This document shows positions 25,789-34,765 of a stretch of DNA of 64,000 bases, one piece after another. Position 1 is the stretch's first letter; every line of letters begins with the position of its first letter. The notes below the pieces were generated by a model. It searched no databases, had not been told where the DNA came from, and worked only from the letters and a program-made list of their open reading frames with translations. Position numbers and translations under genes: made by a program. Origin of the DNA: Bifidobacterium stellenboschense (GTDB taxonomy: Bacteria > Actinomycetota > Actinomycetes > Actinomycetales > Bifidobacteriaceae); the NCBI RefSeq assembly GCF_000741785.1, contig NZ_JGZP01000001.1:62001-126000 (forward strand), read 5' to 3'.

Positions 25789-27144
25789 TCACCGTTCCGG
25801 AATCAGGACGGTGAGCGTGAACCAGTGGTCCTCAGCCGTGATCGACACATCGCCGCCGTACTGGGCGGCGATGTGCCGGATCGATTTCACGCCGAACCCG
25901 TGGCCGGTCGCATTGCGTTTCGTGGTGCGCAGATCGCCCGCCGCATCCTTCCTCAGCACCGCGTCGTAGTAGTTCTCCACGCGGATCACCGTGAACGCGC
26001 CCTGCCGGTACAGGGCGAGCCGGATCAGCCGCCGCTCCGGATCGTCCAACCGCGACGTCGCCTCGATCGCGTTGTCCAACGCGTTGCCGAACAGCGTCGC
26101 GATGTCCATCGAACTCATGTTCGCGGCGCCCAGCAGCGCACCGTCCGCGACCGCCGTGAACGTGATCCCGCGCTCCTCGCATACGCGCGTCTTCGTCGTC
26201 AGAATCACGTCGAGCACCGGATTGCCGGAATGTTGCTGCGCACTGTACTCGGCGACCGAACGCTCCAACTGCTCGAATCCGGCCGCCGCATGCTCCGGAT
26301 CGACTTCGGCGCGCAACGCGGCGATCTGATGTTTGAGATCGTGCGCGAGCCGCCCGATCGACTCCAGATTCTCCTTCGACGCGAGATACTCCTGATGCTG
26401 GCTCTCCAACTGCGCGTTGATGGAGGCGAGCTCCGCGCTCGCCTCCATCCGCCGCGCCTGCTCCTGCTGTGCGTACAGGATCGCGAACCCGCAGAAGTCG
26501 ACGAGCGTGCGGATGTAGAACACCTCTTGGCCGATTTTGCCGGAGAACGGCGTGTTCGTCGACACGAAGCTCAGATTGCTCATCGCGAATGTCACCACGG
26601 TGATCGCCACCGTGCCGACGGCCAGTTGCGCGCTGACGGTCGTCGGCGCGGACCGGCTGAAGTTGCGCCGCTCCACCGCCCACGCCGCGGCGAAGCAGAC
26701 CGCGTACACGCCGATCAGAATCAACGTCGCGAACGGCTGTCGCGGCGCAAGCCCCACGCCGTACGTGAGGAACGTCGAGATCTGCCACTGCAATGACGCG
26801 ACCAGTTCGGCGAGCACGAACGCGCGCGCCGTCACGTACAATCCTTCGCGTTTGCCGCTGCCGCTGCCACGCCACACGATCAGCCACATGCAGCCGAACG
26901 CGAGCAGCATGCCGAGCGTCCAGAACCACAGCGGCATCGCGCCGGCCAGATACTGCACGCCGATCATCGCCGCCAATCCGACCGCCGCGACCGCCGCCGT
27001 GCGCTGTGGCGTCACGCGGCGGTGGATGACGGCGAGATAGGTGACGCACGCCGCCCACTCGCAGATCGCGGTGAACAGGCGCGGGATGTCCGGCATCGCG
27101 TTCGTGATCGTCGCGCCGTCGAACGCGCCAAGCCCGCCCATCAC
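25789..27144 (-). CDS. Sensor histidine kinase, AgrC/GHKL type
   Basis: This 451-residue protein has six or so N-terminal membrane helices, a coiled linker (ARRMEASAELASINAQLESQ), a phosphoacceptor-type segment LAHDLKHQIAALRAEVD and a C-terminal ATPase domain (GNALDNAIEA as N-box; GHGFGVKSIRHIAAQYGG as G-box). This is the architecture of peptide-sensing kinases paired with LytTR regulators. Its start is a GTG overlapping the regulator stop (GTGA) or the ATG one codon later. The signal is unknown; no precursor peptide gene or AgrB-like processing protein was found nearby. Confidence 0.88.
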   Translation of the reverse strand: MMGGLGAFDGATITNAMPDIPRLFTAICEWAACVTYLAVIHRRVTPQRTAAVAAVGLAAMIGVQYLAGAMPLWFWTLGMLLAFGCMWLIVWRGSGSGKREGLYVTARAFVLAELVASLQWQISTFLTYGVGLAPRQPFATLILIGVYAVCFAAAWAVERRNFSRSAPTTVSAQLAVGTVAITVVTFAMSNLSFVSTNTPFSGKIGQEVFYIRTLVDFCGFAILYAQQEQARRMEASAELASINAQLESQHQEYLASKENLESIGRLAHDLKHQIAALRAEVDPEHAAAGFEQLERSVAEYSAQQHSGNPVLDVILTTKTRVCEERGITFTAVADGALLGAANMSSMDIATLFGNALDNAIEATSRLDDPERRLIRLALYRQGAFTVIRVENYYDAVLRKDAAGDLRTTKRNATGHGFGVKSIRHIAAQYGGDVSITAEDHWFTLTVLIPER

Positions 27145-27881
27145 GCGCCGCCCATGCCGCCCATGTACGCGGCCAGCGCGGTCATGAACGCCTTCTTGCG
27201 CGGACGGCTCACGCGCAGCATCTCGCCGTTCGACATCACGCAGTCCTGGTCCGCCATGCCGGTCACGTGGCGCAGGTTCACCAGATAGCAGGAATTCGAA
27301 CGGAAGAAGTCATGCTCCGCCAGCCGCTCCTCATACGATTTGAGCGTGCCCGTCACCGAGAGTTTGCCGCCGAGCGTATGGATGACGATCGTGTGCCGGA
27401 TCGACTCGACATACAGCACGTCGGCGAGTTCCAGCCGCTGCTGCGCGCCGCCCGCATCGATGAGGATCGACGCGTCGGCGCGACGCCGCACCATGTCGAT
27501 CGACCGTTTCATCTCCTGCCTGAACGCGAACCACGGCACCGGTTTGAGCAGATACGACAGCGCCCCGACCTGATACCCGTTGATCGCGTACTGCGGCGCC
27601 GCGGTGATGAACACGATGACGACCGCGTCGTCGCGCTCGCGGATGCGCCGCGCCGCCTCCATGCCGTCCATGCCCGCCATCTCGATGTCGAGCAGGAGGA
27701 TGTCGTAGACGGGCGCGTACTTCTCGACGATCTTCGCGCCGTCGTCGAACACGGAGACGGTGAAGCGCACGCCGTCGTGCTTGGTCTCCGCGCTTTCGCT
27801 CTGGTAGCGGTTGAGATAGTCCAGGACCGTCTGGCATGCCGAAGCGTCGTCCTCGACCACTCCGATTCTGATGTCGCGCAT
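27141..27881 (-). CDS. LytTR-family response regulator
   Basis: This 246-residue protein has an N-terminal receiver domain (acidic VVEDD, phosphoacceptor Asp65 in LLLDIEMAG, Lys in LLKPV) and a C-terminal LytTR DNA-binding domain (LELADVLYVESIRHTIVIHT; FFRSNSCYLVNLRHVTGM). The ATG at 27881 follows AAGGAGG at a good distance; longer in-frame sequence upstream lacks homology. It is transcribed before, and overlaps, the sensor kinase gene. LytTR regulators bind direct repeats in promoters; targets could be the neighbouring surface-glycan genes. Confidence 0.92.
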   Translation of the reverse strand: MRDIRIGVVEDDASACQTVLDYLNRYQSESAETKHDGVRFTVSVFDDGAKIVEKYAPVYDILLLDIEMAGMDGMEAARRIRERDDAVVIVFITAAPQYAINGYQVGALSYLLKPVPWFAFRQEMKRSIDMVRRRADASILIDAGGAQQRLELADVLYVESIRHTIVIHTLGGKLSVTGTLKSYEERLAEHDFFRSNSCYLVNLRHVTGMADQDCVMSNGEMLRVSRPRKKAFMTALAAYMGGMGGA

Positions 27882-28010
27882 GACCAACCTCCTTGCCTTG
27901 CGTGGCCTCCGTCTCCCGATTGTATCGGCCGGTCGCGCGCCGCGCCGGGAGCGGGCTGCGCGAACGGCCGCGTCCACGTGAACGCGGTGTGCGCCGTTCC
28001 TTGCAGGCGT

Positions 28011-28016
28011 TACGCT
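28011..28016 (+). promoter_or_regulatory. -10 box of leaderless glycosyltransferase promoter
   Basis: TACGCT is followed by seven bases and the ATG at 28024, the same spacing as at trxB, rlmB and ilvA. No ribosome binding site precedes the ATG. Confidence 0.4.
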
Positions 28017-28023
28017 GGTGCGC

Positions 28024-29151
28024 ATGGAACGTGAGTGCATGGAACGTGATTGCGCCGGGCCGCTGGTCAGCGTCGTCATCCCGGTCTACAAGGTCGAGCG
28101 GTTCCTCGACGCGTGCGTGGCGAGCGTCGTGGCGCAGACGTACCGCAATCTCGAAATCCTGCTCGTCGACGACGGGTCTCCCGACGCCTGCCCGGCCATG
28201 TGCGACGCGTGGGCCGCGCGCGACGCCCGTGTGCGCGTCATCCACAAGCTGAACGGCGGCCTGTCCGACGCGCGTAACGCCGGCATCGCCGAGGCGACCG
28301 GCGACTACATCTACTTTGCCGATTCCGACGACACGGTCGCGCCGAACCTCGTCGCCGATTGTCTCGCCGCGATGCGCGAGTACGACGCCGACCTTGTGAT
28401 GTTCAAATTCGACACGATTTCCGAAAACGGCAGGACGCTGTTGAGCGACTACCGGCACAACGATTACGACGACGTGCAGGTGCTCGAGCCGGTCGAGGCC
28501 GTCAAAATGCAGGTGCGGGCCGAGATCGACGGCTACTTCTGGGCGTTCCTCGCGCCCGCCGCCGTCTACCAGGGCACCGGGTTCGCGTTCCCCGTGGGGC
28601 GCAAGATCGAGGACCTCGCGCGCATCTGCACCGTGATCGGTTCGTCCACGCGCGTCGTGCGCATCCCCGAGACGCTGTACCACTACCGTCTGCGCGCCGG
28701 GTCGATCACCGCGACGCTCGACCCGCAGCTCACGCGCGACTGGATGAAGGCGGCCGACGACCGCGAGGAGTACATCGTCGCGCGATTCCCCGAGCTCAAG
28801 GGGTTCATGCGCCTGCAACAGCTCAACTTCCTCGCGAACCTCGACTACGAGACGATGCGCCAGTCGATCGCGGCCGGCCTGAAGATCGACCCGGAGGGCG
28901 CGGATGTCCTTCACCGGCGCATCGACGACCTGCGCGCCGAGATCGAGGAGGGCGACGGCGAGGCGATTCCGGACGCGCTGCGTGAACTGCTCGGCACGTT
29001 GAAGGCCGCCGTCGCCCGTCATGCGGGATCGAGGAAGGACCGCGATGACGTCGATGGGGGCGACGACCGGCCCTCGCTGGCGGAATTGTTCCGCGACATG
29101 CGCGAGGACTGGCGTCAACTGCGCATTCAACGGACCGACGCGAAGTGTTGA
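28024..29151 (+). CDS. Family 2 glycosyltransferase
   Basis: This protein of about 375 residues has an N-terminal GT-A fold: VSVVIPVYKVERFLDACVAS, LLVDDGSPDACP and the metal-binding YFADSDD. It should transfer an activated sugar to a surface glycan or glycolipid acceptor. No membrane helix is seen. The second half is helical and charged with no further domain recognised. The start ATG lies seven bases after TACGCT; a GTG at 28018 and an ATG at 28039 are alternatives. It is divergent from the two-component pair. Confidence 0.88.
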   Translation: MERECMERDCAGPLVSVVIPVYKVERFLDACVASVVAQTYRNLEILLVDDGSPDACPAMCDAWAARDARVRVIHKLNGGLSDARNAGIAEATGDYIYFADSDDTVAPNLVADCLAAMREYDADLVMFKFDTISENGRTLLSDYRHNDYDDVQVLEPVEAVKMQVRAEIDGYFWAFLAPAAVYQGTGFAFPVGRKIEDLARICTVIGSSTRVVRIPETLYHYRLRAGSITATLDPQLTRDWMKAADDREEYIVARFPELKGFMRLQQLNFLANLDYETMRQSIAAGLKIDPEGADVLHRRIDDLRAEIEEGDGEAIPDALRELLGTLKAAVARHAGSRKDRDDVDGGDDRPSLAELFRDMREDWRQLRIQRTDAKC

Positions 29152-29215
29152 CGTGTGACGTGCCTGTCATGCGGCGCAGTCGCCGGACCGGCCGGTACAT
29201 GATAACGACACGCCC

Positions 29216-29247
29216 GATATGACGATATGACGTTATGACGATATGAT
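29216..29247. promoter_or_regulatory. Tandem 8-bp operator-like array before the PTS operon
   Basis: Four contiguous copies of GATATGAC: exact at 29216-29223 and 29224-29231, GTTATGAC at 29232-29239, and GATATGAT at 29240-29247. Both GATATGAC and GTTATGAC recur as exact reverse complements upstream of the GntR gene (31703-31710 and 31791-31798). This suggests the binding sites of that regulator. It lies about 100 bases before the EIIA start codon. Confidence 0.6.
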
Positions 29248-29345
29248 GACATTACGAATCCGGGCGACGGGATGGACCGCCGGACGGATCCGGCCGAGGC
29301 CATCGCAGGCCACGGCGCACCCCCCGTACTTCGCAAGGAGGCATC

Positions 29346-29786
29346 GTGCTGTCGTCATATCTCCAATCAGGAGGCGTGCTCGTCATCGACAAGGTGGCGG
29401 ACTGGCGTGAGGCCGTCGACGTGGTCACCCGTCCGCTACTCGACGCCGACACCATCACCGACGGTTATGTCGAGGCGATCAAGACGTCGATTTCATCGCC
29501 CGGCGGCACCTATATCGACCTCGGCGGGGGCGTCGCGCTCGCGCATGCCCGACCCGAGACCGGAGTGAAGACGACGTCGCTATCCGTGCTGCACGTCGGC
29601 GAGCCGTTCGCCCTAGCCGATGACGCGTCGCATCCGATCTCCACGATGTTCTGTCTCGCCGCCGAGGATGCCAACGCGCACATCGATCTGATGCAGGCGT
29701 TGGCTTCGCTCCTCACCGACGCAGACAGGCTCGCCGCCGTGAATGCGGCCGGAAGCGTCGCCGAGCTCACCGCGGCGCTCGCCTGA
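29346..29786 (+). CDS. ulaC: PTS EIIA component, ascorbate type
   Basis: This 146-residue cytosolic phosphocarrier belongs to the mannitol/fructose-like EIIA fold in its ascorbate (UlaC/SgaA) branch. The phosphorylated His67 sits in GGGVALAHARPETGV. It passes phosphate from HPr to EIIB. The start is a GTG with a perfect AAGGAGG site. It leads an EIIA-EIIB-EIIC operon with a GntR/UTRA regulator downstream. Substrate assignment to ascorbate is by family only; no catabolic ula genes are in the window. Confidence 0.85.
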   Translation: MLSSYLQSGGVLVIDKVADWREAVDVVTRPLLDADTITDGYVEAIKTSISSPGGTYIDLGGGVALAHARPETGVKTTSLSVLHVGEPFALADDASHPISTMFCLAAEDANAHIDLMQALASLLTDADRLAAVNAAGSVAELTAALA

Positions 29787-29866
29787 GAGTCGCGCGCCTC
29801 CCCGTTACGTTTCCCTTTTCCTTCTTCCCATTCCAACGTTTTCCGTTTTCCCAGAAAGGCAGACCA

Positions 29867-30163
29867 ATGAAGATCATCACCGCATGCAGCACCGGACTCG
29901 GCTCCAGCTTCATGACCCAGCTCAACATCGAGAAGGCGCTCAAGAACCTTGGCGTCGACGGCGTGGAGACCGACCACATGGACATCGCGTCAGTCGGCCC
30001 GACCTCCGCCGACGTGCTGTTCGTCGGGCGTGACATCGCCGAGGCCGCGACCGGCCTGATGGGCGACGTCGTCGTGCTCGACAGCCTCATCGACATGGAG
30101 AACATCACCAAGCAGGTCGCCGCCGCTCTCGAGCGCCACGGCGTCGAGGTGCCGAACAAGTAG
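29867..30163 (+). CDS. ulaB: PTS EIIB component, ascorbate type
   Basis: This 98-residue protein has the phosphocysteine Cys7 in MKIITACSTGLGSSF, as in SgaB/UlaB. It takes phosphate from EIIA and gives it to the sugar during transport. The start has AGAAAGG at a normal distance. An 80-base gap separates it from EIIA and 70 bases from EIIC, wide for an operon but without a terminator. Confidence 0.9.
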   Translation: MKIITACSTGLGSSFMTQLNIEKALKNLGVDGVETDHMDIASVGPTSADVLFVGRDIAEAATGLMGDVVVLDSLIDMENITKQVAAALERHGVEVPNK

Positions 30164-30233
30164 TCCCGAGGGCCGTCAGGTCCGAAGAACCCAGAGAACG
30201 AAGAACAACAGAAAGGATAGGTAGGGAACAACC

Positions 30234-31610
30234 ATGAACGGTGTTTTGTCAGTGTTGCTGGACATCTTCCGCCAGCCGTCGATCATCGTGGCCCTCATCT
30301 CGCTCATCGGCCTGGCCGTGCAGCACAAGAAGGCCACCGACATCATGAAGGGCACCATCCGCACGATGGTCGGCTTCCTCGTGCTCGCCGCCGGCGCGTC
30401 CGTCGTCTCCGGCGCGCTCGATCCGTTCGGCAGCATGTTCCAGCATGCGTTCCACGTGCAGGGCGTCGTGCCGAACAACGAAGCCATCGTCGGCACCGTG
30501 CTCGTGAAGTACGGCTCCGAAGCGGCCCTGATCTTCTTCTTCGGCATGATCGTCAACGTCCTGCTGTCGATGACCTCCCGCTTCAAGTACATCTACCTGT
30601 CCGGCCACGTCGCGTTCTACATGGCCACGATGGTCGCCGTGATCCTCGAGGTCGCCGGTCTGCCCACCTGGGGCGTCATCCTGTGGGGTGCCATCGCCCA
30701 GGGCCTCATCGTCACCATCTCCCCGGCCCTCGTGCAGCCGTTCATGAAGGACGCGGCCGGCACCGGCGACGTGGCGCTCGGCCACACCGGCGGCGCGGGC
30801 ATCGCCCTCGGCGGCCTGGTCGCCCGCCTCACCCGCTCCAAGAAGCACCCGTCCAAGTCCACCGAGGACATCAAGTTCCCGTCCGGCCTCGGCTTCCTGC
30901 GCGATACCACCGTCATCATCGCCCTGTCGATGGCCGTCATCTACGTGATCGTCGCCCTGTGCGCCGGCGGCTCCTACATCGAGAGCAAGCTGTCCGACGG
31001 CCAGAACTTCATCGTCTTCTCCCTCCTGCAGGCCGCCACCTTCTCCGCGGGCGTGTTCATCATCCTCGCCGGCGTGCGCGTGGTGCTCGGCGAGATCGTC
31101 CCCGCCTTCAAGGGCATCTCCGAGAAGCTCGTGAAGGACTCCAAGCCGGCCCTCGACGTGCCGATGATCTTCACCTTCGCCCCGAACGCCGTGCTCATCG
31201 GCTTCATCTCCAGCTTCGTCGGCGGCATCGTCGGCATGGGCATCATGGCGCTCGCCGGCACGACCATCATCATCCCCGGCATCGTCGCCCACTTCATGAC
31301 CGGCGGTGCCACCGGCGTGATCGGCAACGGCCAGGGCGGCATCCGCGGCGCGGTCATCGGCTCGTTCGTCAACGGCCTCGCAATCACGTTCCTGCCGCTG
31401 TTCCTGTTGCCGGTGCTCGGTGAGACCGGCATGGCGAACGCCACCTACTCCGACGCCGACTTCGGCGTGGCCGGCATCCTGCTCGGCCAGCTGGGCAGCA
31501 ACGGCGGCCAGTTCGCGCTGATCGGCGGCATCATCGCCGCGGTCGTCGTCTTCTACATCGCGTCCTTCGTGATGAGTCGCCGTGACAAGAAGGCCGTCGC
31601 CGCCGAGTGA
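30234..31610 (+). CDS. ulaA: PTS EIIC permease, ascorbate type
   Basis: This 458-residue permease has about 11 hydrophobic helices and conserved SgaT/UlaA segments (LVLAAGASVVSGALDPFGSMF; TGGAGIALGG; GGIVGMGIMALAG; GNGQGGIRGAVIGSFVNGL). It forms the membrane channel for phosphorylating uptake of ascorbate or a related acid sugar. Its C terminus is a short basic tail. The AGAAAGGA site lies before the ATG. The real substrate is unproven. Confidence 0.9.
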   Translation: MNGVLSVLLDIFRQPSIIVALISLIGLAVQHKKATDIMKGTIRTMVGFLVLAAGASVVSGALDPFGSMFQHAFHVQGVVPNNEAIVGTVLVKYGSEAALIFFFGMIVNVLLSMTSRFKYIYLSGHVAFYMATMVAVILEVAGLPTWGVILWGAIAQGLIVTISPALVQPFMKDAAGTGDVALGHTGGAGIALGGLVARLTRSKKHPSKSTEDIKFPSGLGFLRDTTVIIALSMAVIYVIVALCAGGSYIESKLSDGQNFIVFSLLQAATFSAGVFIILAGVRVVLGEIVPAFKGISEKLVKDSKPALDVPMIFTFAPNAVLIGFISSFVGGIVGMGIMALAGTTIIIPGIVAHFMTGGATGVIGNGQGGIRGAVIGSFVNGLAITFLPLFLLPVLGETGMANATYSDADFGVAGILLGQLGSNGGQFALIGGIIAAVVVFYIASFVMSRRDKKAVAAE

Positions 31611-31668
31611 CGGTGGGGATGACGGTCCGCTCCGACGGACCGGCCCGTTGTGCGGGTCGACATGAGAT

Positions 31669-31703
31669 TGCCGGGAATGGCCATGCGCCGTTTCCGGCAA
31701 TCG
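31669..31703. terminator. Hairpin after the PTS operon
   Basis: ATTGCCGGGAA pairs with TTTCCGGCAAT (one wobble) around a 13-base loop, 58 bases after the EIIC stop. It ends where the GATATGAC-like operator begins, so it separates the transporter operon from the regulator promoter. There is no T-run. Confidence 0.5.
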
Positions 31704-31798
31704 TCATATCGTATGATGTCGGCCGTCGTGTGATGGCGCCATCCCGCGCCGGGCGCCGTCGGCCGTCGTGCGACGGCGGGACACGGTAAAGTCATAAC
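31703..31798. promoter_or_regulatory. Inverted copies of the PTS operator upstream of the GntR gene
   Basis: GTCATATC (31703-31710) is the exact complement of GATATGAC, and together with GTATGATG forms a near-palindrome CATATCGTATG. GTCATAAC (31791-31798) is the complement of the variant GTTATGAC. Both variants of the upstream array are therefore repeated here, which supports autoregulation of the downstream regulator. Confidence 0.6.
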
Positions 31799-31819
31799 GT
31801 ACGGAAAGGAGCTGGAAAC

Positions 31820-32620
31820 ATGGCGGAGGGCGTTCCCAAATACGTCGCGGTCAGGGACAACCTGCGGCAGCGCGCCCGGGCCATGCGGCCGGGGGAGAAG
31901 CTGCCGGCCGAACCCGAACTGTGCGAGCGGTACGGGGTCAGCCGCATCACGCTGCGCCATGCCATCGGCGATCTCATCCAGGAGGGGCTGCTCGTGCGCG
32001 AGCAGGGACGCGGCACCTTCCGCACCGAGACCGCCGTGGACGGTTCCGGCTCCGACGGCGTGGCCGGCGTTCGCGGGGGCGTGGGCATCACGGGGGCGCA
32101 GAGGAAGTCGCTCGGCAGCACGATCATGGGCTTCTTCCGCCAGCAGGCCACGCTCGGCAATGTGGTGAGTACGAAGGTCATCGACAACAGTATTGTGCGC
32201 AACGCCAAGGCCGCAGAACGCCTCGGACTTGACGCGGACGCCGATCTCGTCCGACTCGAGCGGTTGCGCTTGATCGGTGACTCGCCGCGTCAGCACGTGG
32301 TAACGTTTCTCGCCGCCGCGCGCTTCCCGAAGGTCCATGATGACGGTTTCACGGCCGATTCGCTGTACGAATACCTCGAACATACCTACGCGGTCAATCT
32401 CGTGGAGAACGACGTGACCGTGCGTGTGCGTGTGCTCGATGGCCGCATGGCCTGGTACTTCGGCGTGCCGGATGGCACTCCCGTGCTTGAAATGGAGTCA
32501 ACGGTGAAGGACGAGTTCGGTGCAATCATCGCATGCAACACCGCCCTTGAATCGCCCGATGCCAGCGAGGTCTCGTTCGTGGTGCGCACCGGCAGCGACT
32601 CCGTCTCGATGAAGCTGTGA
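31820..32620 (+). CDS. GntR family regulator with UTRA effector domain
   Basis: This 266-residue regulator has an N-terminal winged helix (KLPAEPELCERYGVSRITLRHA, in two parts, then LVREQGRGTF) and a C-terminal UTRA domain from about residue 95 (LGSTIMGFFRQQATLGNVV ... VVRTGSDSVSMKL) that binds small sugar ligands. The start has AAAGGAG. A poorly conserved Gly-rich linker separates the domains. It lies directly after the PTS operon and shares operator-like repeats with it, so it is very likely the operon's repressor. Confidence 0.92.
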   Translation: MAEGVPKYVAVRDNLRQRARAMRPGEKLPAEPELCERYGVSRITLRHAIGDLIQEGLLVREQGRGTFRTETAVDGSGSDGVAGVRGGVGITGAQRKSLGSTIMGFFRQQATLGNVVSTKVIDNSIVRNAKAAERLGLDADADLVRLERLRLIGDSPRQHVVTFLAAARFPKVHDDGFTADSLYEYLEHTYAVNLVENDVTVRVRVLDGRMAWYFGVPDGTPVLEMESTVKDEFGAIIACNTALESPDASEVSFVVRTGSDSVSMKL

Positions 32621-32675
32621 TGCGGGTCGCGTGTGCGACATGTGTGTCGGGCATTGTTCGGGGAAACGCCCATGC

Positions 32676-32716
32676 GAAAGCGTTTTCCTTGCGTGAGCGT
32701 GAACACCGTGTATAGT
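32676..32716 (+). promoter_or_regulatory. Promoter with LacI-type operator before the ABC ATPase gene
   Basis: A -35 TTGCGT (32689-32694) and -10 TATAGT (32711-32716) are 16 bases apart. Directly upstream, at 32676-32687, lies GAAAGCGTTTTC, a palindrome with a central CG and one mismatch, typical of LacI-family sites. A 5' leader of about 180 bases follows to the start codon. Regulation by a LacI-type sugar repressor is inferred. Confidence 0.6.
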
Positions 32717-32902
32717 GAGCGGCAGGTTCGGCGGGAACGATTCCGCCGGTCCTGATAAGTAAACGCTGAGGTTTGCAGATCGCCCGACGTTGCAGCGATG
32801 CGATGGATGGTGACGAACGGATCAAAGCACAGCAACCAACCGAATAATCCCTTTACAACGGATCGTGAGGCACGTACCTGCCTCTGAAAGGATTGAACAA
32901 CC

Positions 32903-34030
<1,128 letters not shown>

Positions 34031-34155
34031 CGCGTTCCCGGTCCGGTTCCGGTCCGAGTCCTAGGCCCCGGTCCCTCCAACCCCCTCTGAGAAAGCGGGT
34101 GGGGGAGAGACCGCCTACGGGTGGGGAGAGACTGGCTACGACCAAGGACCGCCCA

Positions 34156-34292
34156 TATAAGACTTGGTCGAATCGCGGCAATCACGCCGCCTGATTCGGC
34201 CAACCAATTACAACGAGACGTTTCTCTTCCTCTCTACCTCGTCTCGTTGGGGAAAGCCTCGCTACGAAGCGGGGCTTTCTTTGTTCTTTTTT
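34156..34292 (+). ncRNA. Candidate structured small RNA or 3' leader with terminator
   Basis: Three hairpins follow in order: 34164-34203 (TTGGTCGAATC and GCGGC paired with GCCGC and GATTCGGCCAA), 34211-34249 (CAACGAGACG/CGTCTCGTTG), and a terminator 34253-34278 (AAAGCCTCGCT/AGCGGGGCTTT) with the T-rich tail CTTTGTTCTTTTTT. A TATAAG at 34156 with a weak -35 seventeen bases upstream could start a transcript of about 125 nucleotides. It could instead be the 3' end of the ATPase mRNA. No Rfam family is recognised. Confidence 0.4.
34253..34292 (+). terminator. Intrinsic terminator downstream of the ABC ATPase gene
   Basis: An 11-base stem with one wobble pair and the loop ACGA is followed by a T-rich tract ending TTTTTT. 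It is a standard Rho-independent terminator on the plus strand. Confidence 0.75.
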
Positions 34293-34433
34293 GCTCGCTC
34301 CGCATCGGTCCCGCTTCGCTCCATACTGGTCCCGCTTCGCTCGGGGGCGTTCTTCCCGTGCTGAGACGCAAGCGACCAGGTCACATACGTCGCGGACGGG
34401 GTGCCCCACCCCGAGGGGCGTTCTTCCCATGCC

Positions 34434-34611
34434 GAGGCGCAAATTACCCCGGGAATCCTCCGCTTGCTCCGGGATTGATTGCACTGGCCACTTCTCAGCG
34501 CAAGTTTTCCCGGGAAACTGCCGCTTGCTCCGGGATTTCTTGTGCTCAGCTCGACTCAGTGCGAATATTCCCGGACAAAAGGGCCGATTCCCGGGTTTTC
34601 TTGCGCGGCTG
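34434..34611. repeat. Three tandem 53-55 bp dyad units
   Basis: Units lie at about 34434-34487, 34497-34550 and 34557-34611. In the middle unit the outer arms AGCGCAAG and CTTGTGCT pair with one wobble, followed by TTTT opposite ATTT as an internal loop and the inner arms TCCCGG/CCGGGA; the loop contains GCCGCTTGC. The three units differ at paired positions yet mostly keep pairing. No gene is present in 34031-34765. Confidence 0.75.
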
Positions 34612-34629
34612 GCTGTGCCCCCGGGCCGT

Positions 34630-34765
34630 GGTTGTTCATTAATGCATGAATGTATACATTTGTACATCAATTGATGTATAAATGGTTGAATTGATGAAAG
34701 AATAAGCACTTAATTAGTGCATTGACGAAGTGGTTATTACGCCGAGCATACGGAGATCGGAGCAT
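34630..34765 (+). promoter_or_regulatory. AT-rich control region of the AlbA_2-type gene
   Basis: This patch is far more AT-rich than its surroundings. It contains perfect palindromes ATGTATACAT (34650-34659) and TACATCAATTGATGTA (34663-34678), the dyad GCACT/AGTGC around TAATT (34706-34720), and three direct words ATTGATG, ATTGATG and ATTGACG. Such a layout suggests several sites for a DNA-binding protein, perhaps the product of the next gene. No clear -35/-10 pair could be chosen. Confidence 0.5.

Noticed and set aside
25789..27881. Agr-like quorum system with a peptide precursor
   Set aside because: Kinase and LytTR regulator fit, but I found no AgrB-like protein or short peptide gene next to them.
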